Assembly (NCBI GenBank): GCA_020284085.1
Contig: JACEVL010000420.1
Coordinates: forward strand, 1,036,001-1,100,000
Source of the DNA: Aporrectodea caliginosa
Taxonomy: Eukaryota > Annelida > Clitellata > Crassiclitellata > Lumbricidae
Direction: 5' to 3'
Length of the DNA stretch: 64,000 bases
Positions 24,159-35,699 of this stretch are shown piece after piece. Below the pieces are notes generated by a model that made no database searches, was not told the DNA's origin, and saw nothing but the letters and a program-made list of their open reading frames with translations. Position 1 is the first letter of the stretch. Every line of letters begins with the position of its first letter. The translations under genes were made by a program, and so were the position numbers.

Positions 24159-27100
24159 CTCTCTCTATAACTAGCCAAGCATTGGATCAAAGGACGTGTC
24201 TACTGAAAATATATCTAACTTAATATTGAATAAATGTTACTGTTTGACCAGTTTTCCGCACCTGAAAAGCTATTTTTTTAAACTAGGAAAAGCCCTCTTA
24301 AAAATTTTTCCTCTGCAACCCCTGAATAAGATCGGATTTTTCTTTTAGCATCCAGATAATTGGGCTCAGTTTCAACGGTTTTTGAACTTAAACAAGAAGG
24401 GCATGGCGTACGTGCAATATTGATAGCAGCACTAGGCTTGCTCGCAGTAGACCCCTATGCGTGTTTCCAACATAACAACCGATATTATCATTAGCCGTGC
24501 TCAACACAACGTTCGGAATCAGATTCCAGAGCGGAGCAACAAGACTGAGCCACAAGCGAGGAATCTGCAGCAGCCAAAACCTGCGAATCATCCCCGACTC
24601 CTCCCGACCGAGCGCATCCAGTAAGCTGAGAAGCCTGATTTTTCCGATACAGCCTACCCGTTAAGATTCTCCTCCAACTACGCCTCCTCTACCTCGGCCT
24701 GGGCGCTGCTCAACGCATTCTATAGCCATGCACGGCAACAGTCTGGCTCAGCCCGGCAGGCGGCAGCACCAGCTTGAGTCCGAACTCATTTTTCATAACT
24801 GCCGATACCCACCAACACCACCACCAACGCTACCACTTCTAAATAAAACCCGATAGCTAACGGTTCAACCGCATGGTATGAGCGAAAAAAGCACCATATA
24901 TGCTCGCGGCCCGGCCGAAAATAGTTGCGCAGCTCTGTATCGGAATCTTCAATCTAAAGGATGTTTAAGTGATTCTTGTGCCTTGGCATTTGATGTAGGG
25001 AAGTGGGTACGATCATGGTGCCGCCGCCATACGTTTTTCACCTATAAATTACTTTGCAACTTATGTTAAACGTGTGCCTAGCATAATGCAAAAGGGATCA
25101 ATGAATGATGCACCAAAACTAAGCCGTAATCAGGCTAAAAGTAATGTAAGGTACCTATAACGTTTCAGTGTCATACAAGGCCGCGACCTCACCTTACTTC
25201 ACGGTGCTATATCAATTGAAGTCTCCACTAGCCAGGTTGTTGTGTTAACTTCAAATTCCAGGTCTTTCAGATGAAACTGACATTGTCTAAGTCTAGCAGG
25301 CCAGATGTGGAGATCACTTTCAATCCCTTTAACGAATCCAAATACAGTGCCCTAAATAAACCTCTCAAACTGACTTCAGAAGTTCTTAGACTCGGTAGAC
25401 TTGTCCTCTCCCTTACGGACTGATCTGCCCTCTGACAGCATAGTCATGGCTCTAGCAGACGAGATCTTGAATTTGATACCTCAACATCAGCATACTAACC
25501 ACTACACTCACTCCTCGTCAACCCTAGATATGAATGCCTACTTAAACCTAATCTAAATTAGATGATAATGACTTAACCTTGCCGTTACCCTAAATGCACA
25601 AAGCATTCATCAATCCATGGTTGTCTCAAGTGAAACCCTAATCGACAATTTATAATCCACAGGAGAAGTCCAATTGAAAACCCAAAACACACACACAAGT
25701 TTGTTGCAAATGTTTCTTGTCTGTTGCAAATGTCTGTTGCTTGTTGCAAACGTACGCTATTTGTTGCAAAAATCTGTTGCTTGTTGCAAATGTATGCTGC
25801 TGCTGCAAGCATATGTTACTAGTTGTCAATAACTGTAAAAAAACTGACAGATTAAAGGTTTCAATTTGAATCAGTGACACAGCAGATCTCAGGAAGTCTA
25901 ATGTTAATTTAATGAAACCACAATACAACAGATTCCAAACAAAATCAAAACATAAATCATCTTTCAGGCAGCCAGCCAGGCAATTTAATAACAAATTCGA
26001 CTAAAACTGATTAACAAACGAAAACTTGACAACATCCTCAAACACAAACCATCTACCAGATTTCGCAGCATCAAAGCCACGATCTCGATCAATTCGATCC
26101 ATACTTATAAGACAACATTAGCACGTAACTGACAATACCAAACACTAACGGATTTTAATCAACACTACGGCAAACTAGTTTTCTAGTGTCTAAGCAACTG
26201 TTTCCAGATTCAACTCAAAGAAACCGATACAACTGCCAAAAACAACACAGTCCAGAAAATTGTTAGGTAGAAAGAGCGGTACACGTAGGCGTACAATGAA
26301 AACAAACGACAAGTATAAAGGAAAAATTTAGAACGTATTTCTGACTTCTATTGTCTTTTGAGAATGTAATATCATTTGTTGCAAATGTTTCTTATCTGCT
26401 GCAAATATCTGCTGTCTGTTGCTTGTTGCAAATGTCTGCTGCTTGTTGCAAAAGTATGCGGTTTGTTGCAAATATCTGTTGCTGTTTGCAAGCATATGTC
26501 ACTTGTTGTCAATGTCTGCTTGTTGCAAATGTCTTAAAATTGCTTGTTGCAAATGTCTGTTGCTTGCTGCAAATAACTGTTACTTGTTGCAAACATATGT
26601 TGCTTGCTGCAAATATATGTTGCCTGCTTCAAATGTCTGTTGTTTATTAAGTTATTGCAAATGTCTGTTGCAATTGTTCAATTCCAATTCATGCAGTGGA
26701 ATTTAGAAGAGGAATGACTGAAACAAAGAAAACAACTTCAATACCAAACCGGAAATCACAATTAAGCAAAGATGCTCCAAAGAACGCTTAAAGAACTTTC
26801 GCAGATACACATAAGGGATTCTCTCACCAAAGAACGGAAAGAACTCCGAGACAATGACAGAATCTAATACCTATCTGGTGACTTCCGCTAACTGCCTGCC
26901 AGGCTGTTACACAGATAAGTAACATAAATCAGCATAAAACACGTTAGACAATTTGTCCAACTGACGCATAGAGCAATAAATCAACGTACACATATACTGC
27001 AGATTATTTCCTAATAATAGCGCATAATTCTCCAATCAATACCAGATAATACTCCATCAGTAGCATATAATTCTCTGCCATTATCTCAGATGGTTAACAA

Positions 27101-30100
27101 TTGCCTGTCAAAAAAACAGAGATTGCTTCACTTAGATATGGTTTTAGCCAGCCAAATTGAGTGCATCCTCTTCTTAATGATAGAAAATGTTGGGAATGCT
27201 GTGAGGTGGTTATCGGAAACATTTTCATTATAAAAGATCTCCCATCGACAACGACACCTAAAAACAGCAGGTCGTGACAATTCCAATTTTTATGGAATCA
27301 TCATAAAAACATACTCTGCTACAGTTGCACATAGAAACACAGTCAAAAGTACCACTGCATTTCATTCTGCTCAGCAAAACATTTTCAAATTGCTCAAAAT
27401 GCACTAGTTAAGATCAGCTAGAGAGTGATGCGTGAGCCAGGAAAGAAACTGACAAGTCACACAACCTCTGCACAAATGACTGCAAGGCTGAATACATACT
27501 GAGAACAACTGTCAAAAATGGCTTGTAATAAATGTGCATTTGCCTTAAATTAAACCCTGTAGCTCTTACATAGTTGGCTCTAGCCAGCAACATTTTCTGG
27601 GTCATGAGCAGGGCCTGGGTTGTGCCTCTGGTGGCCCTCTATGGGCACAATGGTGGCACAACGAAGGCCATTGTGGGGACATTGACTGTTGAGTCTCCAC
27701 ATGTGCTTTCAACCCTAGTATCTCATGTATCTCATGCCTACTACTGAAAAACATACATTAGAGATAACTGATCACCTTACCTTCCACACCTTGCCTTAAT
27801 CTACAGTGCTTAGTTTGCCTAGAATGGCTGATTTTCAGGCAAATGTACCCTACATAAAGAAGCCAGTTAAAAACAGATGCAACTTCAGGAGTTTTGATAT
27901 TTCAAGCTTCTCAGCAAAACATCTCTTCAAAATATCCACAACAAATTAGCCACCTTTATTGATTATAAGCAAGTCAGTAGCTTTTATTTGCACCTTACAA
28001 GTGCACATGCTAACAGCACGAATCTGCTTTCTACTTCATTGCAGCTGATTATTCAGGAATCTCATTGGGAAAGTGATTTGGAGAAATTTTATGCTGTAAG
28101 TGATTTGGAGAAATTTTATGCTGTACTTAACCAGCTGCTTAGATAGCCAGATCACATTCATAAACCACAAGATTAAACGGTTTCAGAAGGTGGTAGACTA
28201 GCAGCAACAGCAGTTTGATCACCAGCAGCAGTTGCAGCAATATTACGAAGAGAAGCAGTGCACTCTCAGAGGTAGACATAAATATAAAGCGTTTGCAACT
28301 CCATTTTATCAGCCTTGGCACACGAGAATCAGTGGTTAGTGCTACTCCAGTCCTCCGGTTGCTACCTGACCACCCACAGTCAGTGTACTTGTTTCTTTTT
28401 AAATATGCATTGTAGCACAAACGAAATCTTGGAAAATCCTTCTGACCAGGCAGGGATTTGAACCCTTGACCTTCAGATTGACAATCCAGCATGCTAACCA
28501 CCAGATGACTATATCTCTTAGAAATCAGCAGTTGGATATATAAAAGAAGTTACCTACCACAGGAGACGTTCCCTGTACACCATAGTTCTCCGGAACATGG
28601 TACATAGCCAATCCATTCTGAAGCATGTACTGCATACCATTGGCGTAGAGAATCGTACCGGCGGGAGAGGCTGTTTCTGCTACAAGAAATAAAGTCAACT
28701 TCATTTCCTGTTTGCAGTTGTACGGAATGTACGCAATGTTCAGTCCATTGGTAAGCATGCACAACTATCAACCCAAATTTCGGGGTTCAAATGCCTATCA
28801 GAACATACAGTTCTAGATCACTAAAGAAGGGAGGGTTGAGGGGTGTCAACTTCTATTTTGTGCCATATTAACAAAACCAACTTAACTATACATTGTGCTG
28901 TATTAACAAAACCAAGTGGCCATCCATGGCAGCATTGAGCAAATGCAAAGAACGGAGATAACAGGGAAGTTGTGGTGATTTTGCAAGTCACAGAAATTTT
29001 GAAAGTCATAGAAATTTTGCAAGTCATGAAAGTTTGAAAGTAATCGAAAATATATAAACTCTGGGAAATTTTTCAGATCTCAGGAATTCTGTGCAGTTTT
29101 GCAAGACTTGTCAAATTGTTTAAATAACCAAAACCCAGAAATACGTCTGAATCGTGAAATATTTGTAAAACATGAAAGTCGGTACAACTCAGTACAAAAG
29201 TCACATTAAGAAATTTTTAATAACAGAAATTGTCTTACCAAATAGCTGAGGAAACTGTGGGACTGCTGTGACTGTCTGTGCTTGCTGAAATAGAGATAAA
29301 ATGTAGTGCAAGTTAAAGTAATGCCATGTATCTCATACCTACTACTGAAAAGGCACATTATAGATAACTGATTACCTTACCTTCCATACCTTGCCTTAAT
29401 CTACAGTGCTTAGTTAAAACTTGCCACTTCCACGTGAAAGTAATGCCATGCAATGTAGACATCAATACAGTGTAGTTCAGTAACAAAGGTTCTTGCATAT
29501 GAACAGTCATGTATGGCCATATGGTGCAAACAAAAGAGAAATAACTGCTCAGGATGCATTTTGATAATGGCCCTTACATTGGCTAAGAGGTACACTTTTA
29601 AAGACGGGAAAGAGGAAGCATTAGGATATATAATAAGAACTCGTCTATGGCTCTACGCTGAAAACTTGCCACTTCCACGAGTTCTTATTATATATCCTAA
29701 TGCTTCCTCTTTCCCGTCTTTACAAAGTGTACCTCTTAGCCAATGTAAGGGCCATTATCAAAATGCAGCTGTTTCATTTTATACTGTACATTGTAAAGCA
29801 TTATTAATAACATGTATATATACAAAATTACCTAAACCATTACATAACACCTTTAAAAAGTACATCACAAAGGCGCTTGGACACAGCAACTTAACAAATC
29901 TAAAAGGTGCAGTTGATAAGCTGGAAATGTTTTGTATGTTGTAAAGATTAATAAAATTTCGAATCCATGTGTTACATCAGAATTTGCATAATAATGAAGC
30001 TTTGTTCACGAAGTTTCTGGTGCACTCAGAGCAGACGCATACTTAAACGTAGATAGTTTCAAGAAGAGCAAGAGTGCCAAAGGTCTGGTTTATGAAATGG

Positions 30101-31041
30101 CTCTGTCTATGCTGCAGAGTGTACTGATTACTGAAGCTCACTGGACATTACAGTAAAGGAATGGCCGTAGGAATGAGGAGATATGGCTGAGCACATCACA
30201 CACCTGTTTCCTTACAGCTGGTCCAATGTTCAACTTTCTGTCTTTGAAGATCAGATGGTGCTCTCCCTAAAACAGAAAACCAACCAGAGGACCATAAAAC
30301 CTGTCACTCATAAACCGCACACATCCACACAGACAAAGGCAAGACACCACAAAGACACACACACAGACACACACATACAGAGGCAGAAATACACAAACAT
30401 ACAGATTCCCACAGACAGAAACAGATTATCGTTCTCAGTGGGGAACTGCCAAAGCCAATAGTACCAGGGTACATTCTCTAATACATGATGTATCTGGATA
30501 ATATTATGGAAACTCCTACTGCAATATATCATACAACTTCAAAAACCTGTGTCTTCCAGTGGAGCAACCCGCACCTGCTTCGAGCATAAGAAAACTCATT
30601 CACATACCAGCTCGGCCCACCAATGTCTACTGATTTTCAAGATAACAGCCTCAGAAATAGAGAAAACTATAGGAACCGCTAGTGGAACATATAAACACAA
30701 TAAAGATGCAACAGATCCCTGGGACTAAAACATTGCACTTGATGAAGAACCAAAAAGAATGGTTATCATACGCACTGCTGACAAAGGCAATCAAAGTGGA
30801 ATGCACGATAGAATGATGATGATGATGATAATGACGACGACGATGATGATGATGATGATGATGATTATGACACTGATAAGGCTGCTGTTAAAGATGATAA
30901 CTGATAATGATGACGATAATATTCATGCAATAAATAAATACAACAGATGATATGATGATAATAGAGATGATAATGATGATGGTTTTTATTTATATAACAC
31001 TTTAAGAACCTCAAAAAATTGTTGAAAGGATGATGATGATA

Positions 31042-31133
<92 letters not shown>

Positions 31134-31554
31134 ACAGGAATGTCATGCTTGTAATTTCTCTAATCATTTCTATAGGAACTTGTAAGAACCTATCAACATA
31201 CTGATGAAGAGGATCATTATGATTATGATGAAGACAATGATATTTATGTATGTATGTATTCGATCATATCACAGAATATATACCCCGGTATATACCTTCT
31301 AGATAACCCTGAAAGGCACTGATACACTGCAACTGATGCTGCTTATGGTAATGAAAATAAAAATATTGATGATGATTACCTATTACATATTACCTATCAA
31401 CTATAATATCACAAATTCTTTCTAAGCACATCTATGAACACCTTTTGATCTCTGCCCTGTGACTGTCTCTAGAATGCCCTGAACAATGCTGCCTGTTTCA
31501 GTTGCGTCTGTGCCAGCTTAATTAGCAAAAATAAACGAATTTGATTGGATGATG

Positions 31555-31586
<32 letters not shown>

Positions 31587-34228
31587 GACGACGATGATGA
31601 TGATAATGATGATGATGATGGCGATGACAAAGACACCATACCGTTAACCATACAGCACTTGGGCCACAGCACTCAACAGAGGTTAAGGGCAAAACTGAAA
31701 CTCAAAACCTTTCACAACCTACTTCCAGCAGACAGACCAATGAGTCACTTGCCCCAATTTAAAAGAACCACATAATGTATATAATATGCACATATATAAT
31801 TATGTATATATGTATGTGTGTATATATATATATAATATTATATATATATATATATGCATATGCATTTTAGGCAACAGGTATATGGAATGAGTTAGAGGAC
31901 AGACATCAAACTCAATACGATGGATCCACATTTTAATTTAATGACATCTGATGGCAATAAAGGTTGTTGACTGGGGGGTAAAAAGTATTCTGAACAGCTC
32001 TCACCATTGGTATGGTGGCATGATCATACAGCCTACCCAAAACGATGATCTTGCCATCCATTATAACTGGCAGTCCTGGCCCAATATCAAATGAATACAC
32101 ATGAGAGCCATTGAAATGACTGACATAGTCAAAGACACAGATGGACATGCCAGCTCTGACGCCTCCTGGATTACCAAGGTAGGCGCATACTGCAGGAGAC
32201 TGGGGGAGGGGGTCGGAAGTGATAAGTTAGCTACCAGAACAACAACTACAGCAATAACAACATCTGAGCACTGGACACAACAAATGACTGTGGGAAAATG
32301 AGGATCAATTATTCGCACTCAATGGATAGCATCAGGAAGTGACGATGTCACGATGATATGTATAATTGTATATGCATATAACTGCAAATAATTTATGCAT
32401 ATACAGTATATATATACTCTTTCTTGTGCACATATATCTATATGCTATTAAAAGTAATGTCCGGAAACAGCAGATACTAATGAGGCTAGACATCAAGTGG
32501 CAGCAAAATATTGCAGAATCTGTGTTCACGCAAAGGAGATTTTATAACCTCTCATAAATGACTATCTGATTAAAACAACTGTTTCAAATTACGAAATGTC
32601 AAATTACATTTGAACATATAGTGTGCCTAGTAACCAACTCACCTCTTTCTGGACTAGTTTTTCGGCATCTTCCAGCTGAACAAACGTTACAAACCCATAC
32701 CTAAAGAAAACAACCATCATTCCATATAATAATCAAAATTTTCTATGCACAACTATCCTGTATATATATATGTATATACATACACAATAGTCTAGTAAAA
32801 TTTAAGTTACTATATACTTGACTGCAGAACCTTTGTGAGGTACTTATAATGAAAACTATATTAAGTTTCTTGATACATACATAAGCCTACATACTATGAA
32901 CCAATGAGTCATCAGAGGTGAACATCCCAGCCAGATTTAAAGATTTCTTCTCCAGTTGTGTCCCTCACAAACTCAGATGTAGAATGAGTACACTGGCAGT
33001 ACAGTGTCATTTGGAAGATGAGGCAGCAAGTTAGATGTTTGGCCATTCACAGATGCTGAGGCTAAAAAAAATGAAGCCAAAATTGCTAACACCTCTTGAC
33101 TGCCTTTCACGTTAAGCTTAAGGAACTACTGCCCTTGGTCATACTTCAAACTGTCATAGTACCCACCCTTTGCTGACACCAGCCCTGTCAGTGATGATCT
33201 TACAGTCTTTAATCGCACCAAACGTTGAGAAAAACTGTCGAAGTTCAGCTTCCGTCGTCTGCAAAAACGAAAAGTTTACATTTACTATAAGTTCGTAAAC
33301 CATAAACTCCACTTCTCTAAAGGACTTTTAGAAACCTTTTAGACTTTTTAGAAAGTTTATCAATAAATAAATAACAAACCTGTAAGAAATACCTTGCTGT
33401 CAGTATCATATCAACAAGTTAAGTTTGACAAAAAAGGACATGCAACAACATTTGCAACATGGGCCTTACTGTCTACCTTTACAAAATTACAAGAAATCTG
33501 AACCCCTTTAGTGCCATAAAGTGGTTCTTAGAAATTGTGCAGAGCAAAGACATGCATTCAATAATATTATTGCTCACAGCCTAGTTGGTAATAGCACTAT
33601 TCATTCAATAAGACTAAGTGACAAATTGCCCATATTATTCCTGGAAACTAAACTGCCAAAGTGCAAGTAACACCATTCATCCAATAAGAGTAAACTGCCA
33701 AAAAATGCGAGGCAAGTAACAGGACTCATTCCATAAGATTAAACTGTCAAAGAGCCACTAGCACCACTCAATCCATAAGACTAACCTGCCAAAGTGTGAG
33801 TAACACTACTCATTCCATAAGACTGAACTACCAAGCACTAAATCAGACCTTGCATCTAAGGGTTTGCTCTTAACAGACAGTACTTACCCATTCCAAACAC
33901 CATCCACCACTGTTCAACTGCTTACCATTGGCTCTTGACTTGGAGCCGAACCTGACAGCACCTACCTACCTATCTATTCTGCTCTGAAGAGTGTCTGTGA
34001 TAAGGTGGTTCCAGTGACTAATATCTTTTTTGGCACTGTAGAACTCCCGAGCTAACAATTACACTGTACTATAGAGCGCAATGAACAGCAATGGTGACTT
34101 ACATTTCCAGTGATACCACCGACAAATATTCGGTTTGGTATCATCATGCCGAACTTGGGTGCTTTTGTTGAGGTGGTAGACTGCGTTCCGTTAAGAGAGA
34201 TACTTGGAGAACTGTCTTCAGATGTTGT
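19809..34228 (-). CDS. boll: Boule (DAZ-family RRM translational regulator), ten exons, N-terminus missing
   Basis: Coding exons in transcript order: 34228-34103, 33258-33167, 32700-32643, 30266-30204, 29284-29239, 28679-28558, 23601-23527, 22294-22214, 21702-21481, 20183-19809 (stop). All joins keep frame (phases 0,2,0,0,1,0,0,0,0) with AG acceptors and GT donors, giving at least 419 residues. The RRM is plain: PNRIFVGGI carries RNP2 (residues 33-39), DRAGVSKGYGFVTF carries RNP1 (72-79), and FKDRKLNIGPAVRKQ closes the domain, as in BOULE. The downstream part is rich in Q, Y, P and A (LTYLPQQANVAQPGYYQ), like the DAZ-repeat region. BOULE binds mRNA 3' UTRs in the cytoplasm and promotes meiotic translation in germ cells. 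The C-terminal half is longer than in human BOULE (283 aa). The start codon exon was not identified upstream of 34228. The join of the last two exons rests on phase and splice context only. Confidence 0.93.
20384..20734. mobile_element. hAT-like (Charlie-type ends) element with 8-bp TSD
   Basis: Termini CAGTGCTTCCCAAA and TTTGGGAAGCACTG are perfect 14-bp inverted repeats, flanked by the perfect 8-bp repeat CTGTAGGC (20376-20383, 20735-20742). Inner CCGGTCCGCG/CCGGTCCGTG motifs are repeated. It lies in the last intron of boule and has no coding capacity. Confidence 0.88.
21239..21440 (-). repeat. tRNA-derived SINE (family B)
   Basis: On the minus strand: TAGTGTAGAAGTTAGCATGC (A-box region), GGTTCAAATCC (B box), then a unique body. 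A related copy is at 28310-28517. It starts about 40 bp past the donor of the penultimate boule exon (21481), so read-through of that exon runs into it. Confidence 0.75.
22315..22385. repeat. (ATT)n/(ACT)n microsatellite
   Basis: Mixed ATT, ACT and GCT triplets directly upstream (boule sense) of exon 22294-22214. Confidence 0.85.
22653..22690. repeat. (CA)n microsatellite
   Basis: Short CA run followed by ACAT repeats in a boule intron. Confidence 0.9.
22925..23175. repeat. dispersed repeat, copy 2
   Basis: Partner of 6225-6440, with the same ordered word blocks in the same orientation and scattered substitutions and indels. The hairpin of copy 1 is degraded here. Confidence 0.6.
23760..23925 (-). 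repeat. SINE with LINE-like tail, 5' truncated
   Basis: On the minus strand: CTGGGCAAGTCCTTCACTGG, later GGGAGCGCCTCTGAGTAGAA, then CTTGAAGGGCGCTATAACAA and a CATACATA tail. It shares its body words with 17690-17720 and its tail with the LINE at 62.8 kb. Confidence 0.65.
23926..24165. repeat. TA/TG-rich simple repeats
   Basis: TATATA and TATGTG arrays at 23930-24010 and 24105-24165, in a boule intron. Confidence 0.85.
24395..24840 (-). mobile_element. possible retroelement fragment
   Basis: A minus-strand frame reads LVAPLWNLIPNVV, reminiscent of the LWN.LP..V motif near the C-terminus of LINE ORF2 proteins. The stretch is noticeably GC-rich relative to the intron around it. Weak evidence. 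Confidence 0.3.
25695..25815. repeat. TTGTTGCAAATGTCTG minisatellite, array 1
   Basis: About six irregular copies (19-24 bp) of TTGTTGCAAATGTCTGTTGC in the boule intron between exons 28558 and 23601. Confidence 0.85.
26375..26675. repeat. TTGTTGCAAATGTCTG minisatellite, array 2
   Basis: About thirteen copies of the same unit as 25695-25815 in the same orientation, separated from it by about 560 bp of unrelated intron sequence. Long frames across it read CCKxLLVANxC-like peptides and are artefacts. Confidence 0.88.
27720..27815. repeat. dispersed ~95-bp intronic repeat, copy 1
   Basis: ATGTATCTCATGCCTACTAC, AGATAACTGAT and CCTTGCCTTAATCTACAGTG match 29325-29415 in the same order and orientation. 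Confidence 0.75.
28310..28517 (-). repeat. tRNA-derived SINE (family B)
   Basis: On the minus strand: GGTGGTTAGCATGCTGGATTG (A-box region) and GGGTTCAAATCCCT (B box). Related to 21239-21440. It ends about 40 bp beyond the donor of boule exon 28679-28558. Confidence 0.72.
29325..29415. repeat. dispersed ~95-bp intronic repeat, copy 2
   Basis: Copy 2 of 27720-27815, just upstream (boule sense) of exon 29284-29239. Confidence 0.75.
29555..29767. repeat. long near-perfect inverted repeat (hairpin)
   Basis: Left arm 29555-29644 and right arm 29677-29767 are reverse complements apart from about two differences (for example TTTTAAAG against CTTTACAAAG). They are separated by a 32-nt loop. The stem covers about 90 bp. 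The loop repeats the phrase AACTTGCCACTTCCACG seen at 29417-29433. It lies in a boule intron. Confidence 0.9.
30805..31131. repeat. (ATG)n microsatellites
   Basis: Two arrays: 30811-30866 interrupted, and 31028-31131 nearly pure with about 34 units. Polyhistidine and polyserine frames are artefacts. Confidence 0.95.
31545..31625. repeat. (ATG)n microsatellite
   Basis: GATGATG array with ACG and GCG interruptions in the boule intron; its polyaspartate frame is an artefact. Confidence 0.95.
31795..31865. repeat. (TA)n and TATG repeats
   Basis: AT-rich simple repeat just downstream of the minus-strand orphan ORF. Confidence 0.85.
31933..32189 (-). CDS. orphan exon-like ORF inside a boule intron
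   Basis: The minus strand has a good acceptor (pyrimidine-rich CTCCCCCAGTCTCCTGCAG) ending at 32190, then 84 open codons to TAA at 31933. The sequence has ordinary globular composition (NPGGVRAGMSICVFDYVSHF, then FDIGPGLPVIMDGKIIVLG and IPMVRAVQNTFYPPVNN). It needs one leading base from an upstream exon, whereas the boule exon at 32643 ends in phase 0. Splicing from that exon would instead read another frame (YAPTLVIQEASEL...) to a stop after about 43 codons. It could be an alternative terminal boule exon, a nested gene's last exon, or a fragment of a transposed gene. I do not recognise it. Confidence 0.35.
33590..33845. repeat. degenerate ~60-bp tandem repeat
   Basis: Four to five diverged units built on CATTCCATAAGACTAAACTGCCAAAG...GTAACAC, between boule exons 34103 and 33258. 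Confidence 0.65.
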
Positions 34229-34409
34229 CTAAAACAATTCAGTATCACCTTTATCTACTTGAACCTGGAGCCATTAAAACTAATAATAATAATATTCATT
34301 AATTCAAACTGACAAGTACACAGTAAGATTACATGATATAGTAGTACTGTCACAGACAATAACAAGTTTATCATTTATGTTGAATTTAACTGTATGGCAG
34401 CCTGGAGTT

Positions 34410-34500
34410 GAAGGCTGAGTCAACCTTAAGGGCTAGTGGGTATCGAACCCATGTCCTTCTGATCTTTGTGCCATGCCAGCATGTTACCACTCAATGATCT
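34410..34500 (-). repeat. tRNA-like SINE fragment
   Basis: On the minus strand: GAGTGGTAACATGCTGGC then GGGTTCGATACCC, canonical-looking A and B boxes, but the acceptor-stem halves do not pair, so this is not a functional tRNA. Confidence 0.5.
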
Positions 34501-34527
34501 CCCTGTATTGTGCTTTACAAATTTTTG

Positions 34528-34529
<2 letters not shown>

Positions 34530-34562
<33 letters not shown>

Positions 34563-34563
34563 G
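34530..34563. repeat. (ATA)n microsatellite
   Basis: About ten ATA units upstream of the first located boule exon. Confidence 0.95.
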
Positions 34564-35589
34564 TAACAATTCTTCTGAGCCATTTTAAGTCCGGAGGGAT
34601 CATTTATGCCTTTCCACCTGTATCCAGTGCTACAATGCCATAGCATTTCGAGGCACGTTTACTGATGTCTTGGAGGACAAGGCCTGAATTTCCAGATACC
34701 CATAACAGCTCCTATAATATAATTTTTGACTCCTGAGGGATTACACTTACTCGGTTAAAAAGAAAAATAACAATAATAATAATCTCTATCAGCATTTATC
34801 TATGGCTATCCAGCACTTTGATGCAGTCACTTTTTGCAGGACCTTTCCACCAACAAAAGTATCAGAAAGACTATATAGCCATTCCAGAACAATGCTTCAT
34901 TAATTTCTGTAATCCTGAAGAATCACACACACCTCGAAAAAAATAATGATAACAACGAACAGGTACCAAATTCCAGCTCTACACAACACACAAACTCCAT
35001 TTCTATAGGCCATACTTAATCAGTCCAAATGTCAGTCAGTATGACTCTGTCTGTCTGTCTGTCTCTGTCAGCGCCCTTGTAACGGCACGTGCCATGTTAC
35101 TGCGCTGTAGAAATTGTCGTATTCATCATCATTATGCATTAAGGGGCCTACACACATAAATGCACACATGCTAAATATGTACATAAATAATGCATGGTTC
35201 AAAAATATAGATCTATCTAAATACACATTTACACATAAACCCATACAAAAATACATAACTAGTTTTGAAAACTAAAAATCCAGGTCACAACAATTAGAAC
35301 CAGTATTGCCTGTAGAGACACCATAGGCAACAAATCCGACCTCAAAGGCAGTTCTGGTCCTGAACGCTGACGGATCTGAACTAGGATTATGACTGCGCCA
35401 GTGAGGACTGAAGTGTCTAATTTCACATAATTTGTTTGTTTAGTGAGACCCCTGAGTAAGCTAATTACCAGCAATAAAATCCTAAACAACCATTGGTATG
35501 ATATAATAGTAATATAGCAAGAAATTTATACAGTGCCCATTTGAAAACTACCATTGCTACAATTCTAATCTCTCTGTCTGTCTGGCTCT

Positions 35590-35591
35590 AG

Positions 35592-35680
<89 letters not shown>
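35590..35680. repeat. (AC)n microsatellite
   Basis: About 44 uninterrupted AC units. Confidence 0.98.
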
Positions 35681-35681
<1 letters not shown>

Positions 35682-35699
35682 CACATTTATCCTGGAAGA

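Noticed and set aside
34410..34500. Possible tRNA gene on the minus strand
   Set aside because: A- and B-box-like words are present, but the acceptor stem does not pair; it resembles the SINE heads elsewhere.
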